DNA of 64,000 nt from Prochlorococcus sp. AG-388-D03 (GCA_003279875.1 QCGN01000006.1:1-64000), one strand, 5' to 3'. Positions 44,098 through 52,735 are shown, counted from the stretch's first letter. The notes: generated from the sequence alone by a model not told the origin. Numbers and translations are program-made.

Positions 44098-45443
44098 TTA
44101 TCAAATCCCTCTTGCATTTCTTTTTCATTTAGATTTCTCCCAATAAACACGAGTTGATTTCTTCGTGGTTCATTTCCCCATTCTTTATCTGGTTGGGCAG
44201 TAAATAACATATGAACTCCTTGAAATACTATTCTGCGTGGATTGCCAGAATAACTAATAAAACCTTTTGTTCTGAATATATCAACTCCTTTCTCGGAAAG
44301 AAGTCTTCCCATCCAAGTATTCAACTTTTCTGGATCTACATCTCCAAAACGCTCTATTGCAATTGATCCAACTTCATCATCATGTTCATGTTCTGCGACC
44401 CAGTTTCTTTCAGTTTTAAAAGGAATTTCCTTAACATTATCTTGGGAATCTATTTTTAGCACTTTCATATTGAATTCTTCAGCAGTATGTTGTGTGAACA
44501 ATCCAACTTTTGACGCTTTTTCAATATCCAAAATAAAAGATTTAGATCCTTTGTTTTGCAATTTAAGACTTACATGCTCATCATACGGAATAGTATTTCC
44601 AGGTTCCAAGTTTTTAGCTTTTTCTGCATAAAGTCTTACAGAGGCTTCTGCACCCTCTTTTAATTCTTCTTCACTAAATCCTTGATTAGCAAAAGCTACT
44701 AAGGACATTTCAGGATCAGGCCCTTCTTCAAGTTTTAATTCATATTTTCCAGGCTCAAGCTCATAAACTCCTGACCATTCAAAAGGATATTCAGGTTCTA
44801 AGAAAGTTGGTCTACGCTTTAAAATTTGGTCAAGATCGAATGCACTCAAATTTAAAACTGTCTCAATAGGAACTTCTGCTTTCTCTGCTCGAATAATACG
44901 AGTCATTCGATTCATATCTCTTAATCTTGATTCAAGGTTATCAAGAGCATCATTTGAGACTAAATCAGTTTTATTAAGGACTAAGACATCTGCAAATGCC
45001 ACTTGTTCAGAACTCTTATCACTACGCCCAAGTTGTTGATCAATATGAGCTGCATCAACTAATGTAACTATTCCATCAAGTGTGAATTCAGAACTAATTT
45101 CTTCATCCATAAAAAATGTTTGAGCAACAGGACCAGGGTCAGCTAACCCAGTTGTTTCAACTAAAACGTAGTCAAATTTATCCCTTCTTTTCATTAAATT
45201 ACCAAGGACTCTAATAAGATCTCCGCGAACAGTACAACAAATGCAACCATTAGACATTTCAAATACTTCTTCATCGGCGTTTATAACCAATCCTTGATCA
45301 ATTCCAACTTCTCCATATTCGTTCTCAATTACAGCGATTCGCTTACCATGTTCTTCGCTTAAAATTCTATTAAGAAGAGTCGTTTTGCCAGAACCAAGAA
45401 ATCCAGTCAGGATTGTCACAGGCACTTTTTCGTTAATACTCAT
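44085..45443 (-). CDS. CobW/COG0523-family GTPase (putative zinc metallochaperone) with an extra internal domain
   Basis: LTGFLGSGKTTLLNRIL, CICCTVRGDL, NKTDLVS. Confidence 0.93.
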   Translation of the reverse strand: MSINEKVPVTILTGFLGSGKTTLLNRILSEEHGKRIAVIENEYGEVGIDQGLVINADEEVFEMSNGCICCTVRGDLIRVLGNLMKRRDKFDYVLVETTGLADPGPVAQTFFMDEEISSEFTLDGIVTLVDAAHIDQQLGRSDKSSEQVAFADVLVLNKTDLVSNDALDNLESRLRDMNRMTRIIRAEKAEVPIETVLNLSAFDLDQILKRRPTFLEPEYPFEWSGVYELEPGKYELKLEEGPDPEMSLVAFANQGFSEEELKEGAEASVRLYAEKAKNLEPGNTIPYDEHVSLKLQNKGSKSFILDIEKASKVGLFTQHTAEEFNMKVLKIDSQDNVKEIPFKTERNWVAEHEHDDEVGSIAIERFGDVDPEKLNTWMGRLLSEKGVDIFRTKGFISYSGNPRRIVFQGVHMLFTAQPDKEWGNEPRRNQLVFIGRNLNEKEMQEGFDKCLI

Positions 45444-45466
45444 TAACCAATTAACCTAAATAAAAT

Positions 45467-45495
45467 AATGTCTAATAGATAATATATTAGACATT
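45467..45495. repeat. Perfect 11-bp inverted repeat AATGTCTAATA-gataata-TATTAGACATT
   Basis: Read directly; lies between znuA and the CobW gene. Confidence 0.9.
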
Positions 45496-45499
45496 AACT

Positions 45500-45518
45500 G
45501 ATAATGAAAACCGTTATC
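45500..45518. promoter_or_regulatory. Candidate Zur/Fur box upstream of the CobW gene
   Basis: GATAATGAAAACCGTTATC matches 16/19 of the classical Fur-family palindrome GATAATGATAATCATTATC. Confidence 0.6.
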
Positions 45519-45529
45519 TATAGAAAAGT

Positions 45530-47080
45530 TTAATTTTGAAGAGAATTCCAGGTGCCTTCAAGGTTGGAGGCTGCTTCTTTATCACATGTTCCACCTAATG
45601 AATTAACAATGGTACATGTATTGTGGACAGCAACAGAAACTGTATTCCCTGTCATCATTAATCCATCAACAAATATTTGATTAGAAGCTAAAGGAACTGA
45701 ACTTTGTCTACTCAAGTTTTTTAATAACTTAGAAGCTGGTATTTGTTCAGGAATAATTGCCTTAACATTTTCTTCATCAAGCATCTTCAACGTTGATTGA
45801 ATATTGTCAGGTCTTAGACTTGATGAGTCACCAAGAAAATCTAGTAAGCTAATAGTCTCTAATCCAAAAGCATCACCGTAATATTCCATTGCTTTATGTT
45901 TAGATACAATAATTCTGTTTGATTCTGGAATTGTTGAGACCTGTGCAACAATCCAGCTATCGAGTTCTTCTAGTGTTGAATCTACTGAAGCAAATCTCGC
46001 ATTGATTGATTTCCTGTCAGATCTATTAAAAACAGATATATCTTTCTTTAAACTTTTACTTACAACTTCTCCCATTTTTATAATGTTATGAGGATCATGC
46101 CAAACATGAGGATCTAATCCTCCGTGATCATGGTGGTGATGTCCCTCTCCTTCATCTGGTACTTGTGCTATTGGTTCAACATCAGAATTAGAAATATCTT
46201 TAAAGAAGTGTTCTTCGGCTTCAAACTCAAAAGGCATATGTTCAGTGAAGAATGTATATTGGCCATCTTCTTGAATTTCTACATTAAATACTGTACTCTC
46301 CTTCCTTTGATCAAAATTAAGAACATAGGCTTTATTACTCGCTACGAGAGTTCCATTATTTTTTTTGTTTATTGAATACTTAGATCCTAATAGCTCTTTA
46401 GCTAGTTCTTCAGAAGATTCAATATCATTTGATTCGAGAATCACCATTTTCATAGCTGGATCTGCATATTCCCCACCTACCTTTGCGAATGACCATTTGT
46501 AGGAACCTTTAGAGAGTTGAAATTTGCCTGCCCATTCAAATGAACCTTCTGCATGGTCATCATGCCCATCATGATCAGAGTGATCATCTAATTTTGCTGC
46601 AGAGTGATCATCATGGTCATCATGCCCACCATGATCAGAGTGATCATCTAATTTTGCTGCAGAGTGATCATCATGGTCATCATGCCCACCATGATCAGAG
46701 TGGTCATCTACATCTATAGCACTTACACCAATTACAACTGTTTGAGGCTTACCCTCCCAATTTTTCATGCTTGGGGTCATCTCTTTCCCTAGAGTAAAAA
46801 CTTTATCCGCACTGTTAAGTAATTGAGCTTGTCTTGGGGTTATTTTAAAGTCATGTACATCTTGTTTTCTATCAACCAAACAAGTTACTTCATCAGAAGG
46901 TAAGGCAATAGATTTTACTAAATCGCAAGTGAGTGGCTCTACAGCTACATATGATTTTTCTTTCGCTAAAACATCTTGAGCAACTGTTGATAATAATACG
47001 GTTCCAGCTAATAAAGAGTTTTTGATAACAGAATGATTAGATCTCTTATTACTAAAGATTACTTTTTTAAAAATTGACAT
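45530..47080 (-). CDS. znuA: Zinc ABC transporter periplasmic binding protein ZnuA with His/Asp-rich repeats and an inserted domain
   Basis: Signal sequence, VAVEPLTCDLVKSIA, HHHHDHGGLDPHVWHDPHN, SKHKAMEYYGDAFGLE. Confidence 0.9.
   Translation of the reverse strand: MSIFKKVIFSNKRSNHSVIKNSLLAGTVLLSTVAQDVLAKEKSYVAVEPLTCDLVKSIALPSDEVTCLVDRKQDVHDFKITPRQAQLLNSADKVFTLGKEMTPSMKNWEGKPQTVVIGVSAIDVDDHSDHGGHDDHDDHSAAKLDDHSDHGGHDDHDDHSAAKLDDHSDHDGHDDHAEGSFEWAGKFQLSKGSYKWSFAKVGGEYADPAMKMVILESNDIESSEELAKELLGSKYSINKKNNGTLVASNKAYVLNFDQRKESTVFNVEIQEDGQYTFFTEHMPFEFEAEEHFFKDISNSDVEPIAQVPDEGEGHHHHDHGGLDPHVWHDPHNIIKMGEVVSKSLKKDISVFNRSDRKSINARFASVDSTLEELDSWIVAQVSTIPESNRIIVSKHKAMEYYGDAFGLETISLLDFLGDSSSLRPDNIQSTLKMLDEENVKAIIPEQIPASKLLKNLSRQSSVPLASNQIFVDGLMMTGNTVSVAVHNTCTIVNSLGGTCDKEAASNLEGTWNSLQN
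46561..46712. repeat. 60-bp in-frame tandem repeat (about 2.5 copies) in znuA
   Basis: 46561-46620 and 46621-46680 differ at one base; a partial third copy follows. Confidence 0.95.
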
Positions 47081-47105
47081 TCAATAAATTTCAAATACTT
47101 AAAAA

Positions 47106-47120
47106 TGATAATCATTTTCA
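47106..47120. promoter_or_regulatory. Candidate Zur box (7-1-7) in the znuA/znuC divergent intergenic region
   Basis: TGATAAT-C-ATTTTCA inverted repeat between divergent znuA and znuC. Confidence 0.75.
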
Positions 47121-47218
47121 TAATTAATAGCAATATTTGGTATCAATTGTTATGAAATAAGTATGGATTCCATAATATTGATAAAATAAAGGTCTAACTG
47201 ACTTAAATATATTCTTTA

Positions 47219-47989
47219 ATGGCTACTTTAATTGCAGATAATTTAACTTATTCTTATTCTAAAAAAAGCAAGCCAGCTTTAAATAAGGTTTCAGTTCAAA
47301 TAAAACCAGGAACATTGACTGCTCTTGTTGGACCAAATGGAGCTGGTAAATCAACTCTTTTGAAATTATTGCAAGGACAAAATAATCCTGATATTGGAGA
47401 TATAACTATTGATGGTGAAAGTTTAGTTAGAACTAGATCCCAGGTTGCACTTATGCCACAAAGAAGCTCAATGAATTGGAAATTTCCGATTACTGTTGAG
47501 AAATTAGTCTCATTAGGTCAAATAAAATATTCAAAATCAAAAAATACTAATCCATTCCAAATAAAGGCTCTTCTCGCAAATCCAAAGTCTTGGGTTAATA
47601 AATGTTGCGAATTGGAAGCAACAATGCAAAGAGTTGGCATTTCAAATCTTGCAAATAGAAGACTTGATTCTCTTTCAGGTGGACAACAACAAAGAGCACT
47701 TTTGGCTAAAACTTTAATGTCCCCTGCAAGAATTCTTCTGCTAGATGAACCATGTGCTGCATTAGATCCTCCCGCAAAAGACGATTTTCTTAAGATAGTC
47801 CGTCAACTCGCAGATGCAGGCTTAGCTTTGTTTATAAGTAGTCATGATTGGGGCTCATCTCTCAATAGTTATGATCATGTAGTTGTTTTAGATAAAACAG
47901 TATTAGCATCCGGAACTCCCAATTCAATACAAGGCAAATTGGATGATCTTAATATTAGTTCTTTAAAAGAGAATAATTCTTGTGATTAA
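47219..47989 (+). CDS. znuC: Zinc/manganese ABC transporter ATP-binding protein
   Basis: GPNGAGKSTLLKLL Walker A, LSGGQQQRALLAKTL signature, ILLLDEPCAALDP Walker B. Confidence 0.93.
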   Translation: MATLIADNLTYSYSKKSKPALNKVSVQIKPGTLTALVGPNGAGKSTLLKLLQGQNNPDIGDITIDGESLVRTRSQVALMPQRSSMNWKFPITVEKLVSLGQIKYSKSKNTNPFQIKALLANPKSWVNKCCELEATMQRVGISNLANRRLDSLSGGQQQRALLAKTLMSPARILLLDEPCAALDPPAKDDFLKIVRQLADAGLALFISSHDWGSSLNSYDHVVVLDKTVLASGTPNSIQGKLDDLNISSLKENNSCD

Positions 47990-48003
47990 AAATATTTTTA
48001 AAT

Positions 48004-48408
48004 TTAACTCTGAGCTTGATAACAGTTTTGACAAAGGCCGAAATATTCAAGTGTATGAAACAAAAGTTGAAATTTTTTTGGGTTTTTCTTTGGACTATGA
48101 ATATCTTTTACCGGACAACCTTCCATTTTGGAGGTTTCTCCACATTGAACACATGTCAGATGGTGAATATCTCTATCAACAGGAGTGTAAAGTACTTCAC
48201 CTGTTGGAAGATGTCTAGATCTAATTAATCCATGTTTTATAAGAACTTGAAGATTTCTATAAACTGTTGTCAAACCCATAGATTTGCCATCCATAATCAA
48301 TTGCCTATGCAATTCTTGACCACTCAATTCATCATCACATTTTTTAAGTTCTTCAAGAAGTTGCTCTTGTCTTTTGGTAATGTCAGGCTTGGTTACCATC
48401 ATTTTCAA
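48004..48408 (-). CDS. zur: Fur-family regulator, probable Zur
   Basis: GLTTVYRNLQVLIKHGLI, HHLTCVQCGE, CQNC; location inside the znu cluster. Confidence 0.88.
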   Translation of the reverse strand: MKMMVTKPDITKRQEQLLEELKKCDDELSGQELHRQLIMDGKSMGLTTVYRNLQVLIKHGLIRSRHLPTGEVLYTPVDRDIHHLTCVQCGETSKMEGCPVKDIHSPKKNPKKFQLLFHTLEYFGLCQNCYQAQS

Positions 48409-48455
48409 GATCTTTTAATGTCCTGCTTTTTTGATCATAACGAATCATACGATTA

Positions 48456-49244
48456 ATGTCTTTTTTAAACAACTGGTGGTTAATTCCATTAATAATTACC
48501 ATTTTCTCTGGAATCTTATGCCCAGCTATGGGAACCGTATTGATTACTCATAGAAGACTATTACAAGTAAATTTAATTTCTCATTGTGTTTTACCAGGAC
48601 TAGCTCTAGCTCTAGCTCTAGGTATTCATCCCTCAATTGGAGGAGTTATAAGTGGTCTTGTTGGTGCAATTATTGCGGAGAGTTTAACTAATAAAAAAAA
48701 TGAAAATTATGAAGCAGTTATGAATACAATTCTTGCTGGCATGCTTGGTTTTGGGGTTTTACTAATTCCACTTCTTGGGATAAGAATTGATTTAGAGGCA
48801 GTATTATTTGGGGATTTATTAACCGCAAACCTTGGCGATTTGTTAAGAACAATTATTGCTTTTCTAACATTCATTTTATTAGTAACATTCGGATATGAAA
48901 AAGTTGTATATGTCGGATTAGATCCAGAGGGCGCCTCAGCTAGTGGAATAAATGTGTCTTTGTTAAACCTAGCTCTAAGTTTTACGACGGCACTAGTAAT
49001 CGTTAGTTCAATGTCAGCTGTTGGCGTAATTCTAGTAATTGCATTACTATCTACGCCTACTTTATTAGGACTTGATAAAGCACAAAGTCTTAGGATTGCG
49101 ATGTTGAGATCTTCATTCTTTGGACTTTGTATTTCTCTATTGGGTTTTATTCTTTCAATTGTTTTTAACTTATCTCCTGGGCCTGCAATAAGTGTTATTT
49201 GCGTCGCTTCATTAATAATTCCAAAAATTGGAAATAAATTTTAA
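48456..49244 (+). CDS. znuB: Zinc/manganese ABC transporter permease
   Basis: ABC-3 permease features: SHCVLPGLALALALG, VGVILVIALLSTPTLLG. Confidence 0.9.
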   Translation: MSFLNNWWLIPLIITIFSGILCPAMGTVLITHRRLLQVNLISHCVLPGLALALALGIHPSIGGVISGLVGAIIAESLTNKKNENYEAVMNTILAGMLGFGVLLIPLLGIRIDLEAVLFGDLLTANLGDLLRTIIAFLTFILLVTFGYEKVVYVGLDPEGASASGINVSLLNLALSFTTALVIVSSMSAVGVILVIALLSTPTLLGLDKAQSLRIAMLRSSFFGLCISLLGFILSIVFNLSPGPAISVICVASLIIPKIGNKF

Positions 49245-49252
49245 AACTTTTT

Positions 49253-49399
49253 TCAAAGTTTAAATGTCCAATCAGAATTAAGGACCTCCGCTTCTGGATT
49301 GTTTCTTAAAGCCACTTCAATAGCATCTTTCTTATTATTTGCTATAACAACCTCATCAAATTCTTTACCGTCTTTTTTTAGACTTACTTTGAATCGCAT
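49253..49399 (-). CDS. Small conserved protein (48 aa)
   Basis: Manual translation MRFKVSLKKDGKEFDEVVIANNKKDAIEVALRNNPEAEVLNSDWTFKL*. Confidence 0.7.
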   Translation of the reverse strand: MRFKVSLKKDGKEFDEVVIANNKKDAIEVALRNNPEAEVLNSDWTFKL

Positions 49400-49491
49400 A
49401 GAAACATTAAAATTACTTTTATCTTAATTTTTATTAAAAAGAAAATAAATACTTTATTACCAAAAAATGTAATTTATTTATTGAATATTAT

Positions 49492-49740
49492 TTAATTCTT
49501 TTGAAGCTTTTCTACTACACTTTCTTTCTCAATTTTTGCAACATCTTGAAGTCCATTAGCATCAAACCAAGGAGCACTTTCCCAATCAAATCCTTCTCCA
49601 AAGGTGTTATCAGGTGCAGCTACATACCAATGACATGATGTATCCGGCACATCTACTGCACACTTTGACCAATCAGCTTCCCATTGAGGAACTTGAACCC
49701 ACATAACAGAAGCTAGAAAAATAGAAATAATAAAATGCAT
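49492..49740 (-). CDS. Hypothetical secreted Trp-rich small protein
   Basis: 82 aa; hydrophobic N-terminus, many Trp. Confidence 0.65.
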   Translation of the reverse strand: MHFIISIFLASVMWVQVPQWEADWSKCAVDVPDTSCHWYVAAPDNTFGEGFDWESAPWFDANGLQDVAKIEKESVVEKLQKN

Positions 49741-49748
49741 AATATTTT

Positions 49749-49886
49749 TTAGCAGAATTTAGATAGACTTTTTTCACATTCTTTTTTTCTCTTCTTCCAG
49801 TATTCTTCTACTACTTGATAGTTATGTTTCACTTTAACTTTTTTTAGACTATCTTCTTTAACAAAAAAGGTAATTTTTCTTTTCAT
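49749..49886 (-). CDS. Small Lys-rich protein (45 aa)
   Basis: Manual translation MKRKITFFVKEDSLKKVKVKHNYQVVEEYWKKRKKECEKSLSKFC*. Confidence 0.5.
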   Translation of the reverse strand: MKRKITFFVKEDSLKKVKVKHNYQVVEEYWKKRKKECEKSLSKFC

Positions 49887-50323
49887 AAATCCTTCCTATC
49901 AATTTCTGTTATATAGGATAAATTAATAATTTTTTGAAGTGAATTTATACTTAAATAATTTCTATTTATCTCTTACGGTATTTTGGAATGAAGACTAAAA
50001 AATTTCTGAATTATAAAATTTGTTCTTAGTTAGATTGAAAAAAATACTTATCGACTAAAGTTTATATTGCTATGCCCTTTGTTTTCGGAATATACAAATC
50101 AGAATTATAATCTAAGTATCTAAGAGAATATTTAACAACTCCTCTAACAATTGAGAAAAAATTATTGCTTATAAAATGTAGATTACTTTTTTAAATTTTT
50201 TTTTCATTTAAAAGTAATTTTTAAAAATTTTATATTTTAATATTTTTTATTAACCAATAAATTATTAATGAATTAGGGATTTATACTGTAGCTATTTTAT
50301 TTCAAATAGGTGTAAATTTATTA

Positions 50324-50392
50324 GGTCAGAAACTCCTCACACACATTTTTCTGATAAAAGAAGTACTCAAACTATGCTTTGGGTACTTTTTT
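50324..50392 (+). ncRNA. Yfr10-like sRNA
   Basis: TCAGAAA..TTTCTGA hairpin presenting ACTCCTCACACACA (Yfr1/Yfr10 motif), then terminator hairpin AAGTACTCAAA..TTTGGGTACTT with T-run. Confidence 0.8.
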
Positions 50393-50487
50393 ATTTCTAG
50401 TATTGTGACAGTTGATATACTTACCCAAAAGGTATTTCACCCTTTAAGTATTCGTGTGATATTAGGTTTGTGTGTAGGAGATGTTTT

Positions 50488-50562
50488 ATTAAATCAGTGG
50501 AAACAAGGAAACACTTGATTTTTTAAAGCTTTTAAAGACCCTTTTCTAAGGGTCTTTTTTTT
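50488..50562 (+). ncRNA. Yfr2-family sRNA
   Basis: AAATCAGTG-gaaacaaggaaa-CACTTGATTT hairpin with the double GGAAACA motif, then terminator AAAGACCC..GGGTCTTT plus T-run. Confidence 0.85.
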
Positions 50563-50852
50563 TATTTATAGCCAAGGTCATATTCAATAATTAATTTTTT
50601 AAAATTATTAACCCTTTCTTTTTTATTCTTTAAGGGTCTTGAGTAATCAAGCACTGCAGCACAACACAATTGCCAACAAGATTTTTCATCTAACTCTAAT
50701 TTCTTGCATATATTTTTTGGGGCCATTATCAAAGAATTTATTTCTGATATGTGCTGAGTTGCTTCCCATAACTCTCCTTCAAGAAAGTCGAGTTCAATAC
50801 TTGATAATAATTCTGTGACTACATAATCTTTCACTAGTTCAGTTAATTCCAA
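50562..50852 (-). CDS. Hypothetical protein
   Basis: 96 aa ORF convergent with the Yfr2-like terminator. Confidence 0.55.
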   Translation of the reverse strand: MELTELVKDYVVTELLSSIELDFLEGELWEATQHISEINSLIMAPKNICKKLELDEKSCWQLCCAAVLDYSRPLKNKKERVNNFKKLIIEYDLGYK

Positions 50853-51058
50853 AATATCTAGATTTTTGAGTGAATATGTAAACTTTAAGATTCTTTTATT
50901 TTCTTTGATACCTTATTTAAGATTATCTTTAATAAATTTTTATTTTTTAATAATTGCAGTAATCCTAGTAACTTGAGAAGAAATTAGATTCAATTAAAAT
51001 TATTCCTTCCAAATCTTTAGTTTCGTTCGTTAGATTAGTTAAAAAGCTGTATTTTTTT

Positions 51059-51442
51059 ATGCAAAAATTAATTGTAAGTATTTTTATATTTATTTGTTTT
51101 ATATTTCCTTCTTCTTCATTTGCTTCTCACATTGAGTTGAGTGAATGTGTAGAAATAGCTCATTGTGTAAAAGAAGAATGGGATGTTAGTTCAATTGAAG
51201 AACCTTTTAAAGATATTAAAGAAATTATTGAAAATTCACAAAGATTTGTGATAGTTGACCTTGATCGAGATTATATTCATGCTGAAGTAACAAGTAAATG
51301 GATGAAATATGTTGATGATTTAGAAATTTCTTTTGCTCCTGAAAATAGTAAATTGTCAGTAAGGTCTGAATCAAGAGTTGGAGAAAGTGACTTAGGAGTG
51401 AATCAGAAAAGAGTAGATATATTAAAAGCTAAGTTGTTTTAA
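51059..51442 (+). CDS. DUF1499-like secreted protein
   Basis: Signal peptide, DRDYIHAEVTSKWMKYVDDLEISF, VRSESRVGESDLGVNQKRVDIL. Confidence 0.8.
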   Translation: MQKLIVSIFIFICFIFPSSSFASHIELSECVEIAHCVKEEWDVSSIEEPFKDIKEIIENSQRFVIVDLDRDYIHAEVTSKWMKYVDDLEISFAPENSKLSVRSESRVGESDLGVNQKRVDILKAKLF

Positions 51443-51609
51443 AAATTTCTTTGATTTAAAAAGTTTAAATCTTTAATTTTTAGTAATTTAAAGTAATATC
51501 AATTAAAAAAATATTATTATTTTTAAAAATTAAAGAATTTTGTAAATTTAATATTTTCATCTTCCTTTATCAAAGGTTTATTATTATCTAAGGTTTTAAT
51601 CTTAATCTC

Positions 51610-51897
51610 ATGATAATAAATTTAATTTTATTATTTATACTTGGAAGTATATTTGTTTGGTTTTATAAGAATATTAAGAAATTTGGTATGCTCTGGACAG
51701 TTAAGGGCTTATTGCAAATAGGCATACTAATACTTTTTATAGGAAGTTTTATTAAATTATTTGTTACCTTACCCTCTAATGTATATATAAAATTGATATT
51801 TTGTTTTACTTACATATGGTGTACTGTCGGAATAAATGTGAATTTTATGATACCTTTGATTGATTTGATTAATAAAAAAATTGAGATAAATAGATAA
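51610..51897 (+). CDS. Hypothetical membrane protein
   Basis: 95 aa with hydrophobic segments. Confidence 0.45.
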   Translation: MIINLILLFILGSIFVWFYKNIKKFGMLWTVKGLLQIGILILFIGSFIKLFVTLPSNVYIKLIFCFTYIWCTVGINVNFMIPLIDLINKKIEINR

Positions 51898-52006
51898 TTC
51901 AAGTGTTAAAAAATTTTGAATTTTATTATAATAATTAACATCTATTAGCGTAATTATTAAAGACAGTAGATAAAATTTATGAGAAATTTGTCTCTTAATT
52001 TTTTAA

Positions 52007-52429
52007 TTATTTTTGTATAGTTTTTTGGTAATGCCAATTTATCTGGATATCAAGGGAGCTAGATAGATTTCTAGTTACAGGGCAATCTTTAGAAGCATTT
52101 TGTATAAACATAAATTTTTCTTTTGGTAAATCTTCAGGAATATAAATATCTATTATTAGCTGCTCAATTTTCCTCTCTTTATTTTTAGTCATTATTTTCT
52201 CAATATCTAAGGATATATTTTCTAATTTCCAACCATTTGATCTCGCTTTAATTGCCATTATGGTTAGAAGGCAAGACCCTAGTGAAGTTGCCAATAAATC
52301 TGTTGGAGAGAAGTTTTCACCTTTGCCACAATGATCTAAAGGAGCATCAGTTTTTATTAAATTTCCTGATTGAAGATGTTTGGCTTCACATTTTAAATCT
52401 CCTAAATAAGAACATTTAATTTTACTCAT
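52007..52429 (-). CDS. OsmC-family protein
   Basis: SPTDLLATSLGSCLLTIMAIKARSNG and CPVTRNL motifs. Confidence 0.88.
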   Translation of the reverse strand: MSKIKCSYLGDLKCEAKHLQSGNLIKTDAPLDHCGKGENFSPTDLLATSLGSCLLTIMAIKARSNGWKLENISLDIEKIMTKNKERKIEQLIIDIYIPEDLPKEKFMFIQNASKDCPVTRNLSSSLDIQINWHYQKTIQK

Positions 52430-52438
52430 TATAAAAAG

Positions 52439-52735
52439 CTAAGAAATAGAATTTTTCACTTTAACTTCGGGATATGAAGTCATTATTGTATCCGCTAAAT
52501 TTCTCAATATATCAGTTATATATTGTAGGGGAGATGCTAATTGTCTAAGATAAGAAAAATAATACTTGGTTAGTTTTGTATAAGCAGGAAAAATTATTTC
52601 ATCTATTTGCGATTTCGTTGTTACCCATCTAGTTGTATTTTTATTAGACATAAAATTTTTTTTAATCTTATATGAGTTTTTTAAAAAGATATTAATAGTT
52701 GAGCATATGCTAATTATTTTATTTTTCATATCCAT
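52439..52735 (-). CDS. Hypothetical protein
   Basis: 98 aa ORF; true start may be internal (MSNKNTTRWVTTKSQ...). Confidence 0.45.
   Translation of the reverse strand: MDMKNKIISICSTINIFLKNSYKIKKNFMSNKNTTRWVTTKSQIDEIIFPAYTKLTKYYFSYLRQLASPLQYITDILRNLADTIMTSYPEVKVKNSIS

Noticed and set aside
46561-46712. Regularly repeated 60-bp sequence as a possible CRISPR
   Set aside because: Contiguous in-frame tandem repeats without spacers, encoding a His-rich loop inside znuA
47982-48456. + strand ORFs 47982-48218, 48016-48228, 48232-48456 between znuC and znuB
   Set aside because: Antisense to the well-supported zur gene
48602-48622. ctagctctagctctagctctag short repeat in znuB
   Set aside because: Encodes LALALAL in a transmembrane helix; ordinary coding repetition
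50072-50192. MPFVFGIYKSEL*SKYLREYLTTPLTIEKKLLLIKCRLLF
   Set aside because: In-frame TAA after 12 codons and no family; cannot be distinguished from chance without comparative data
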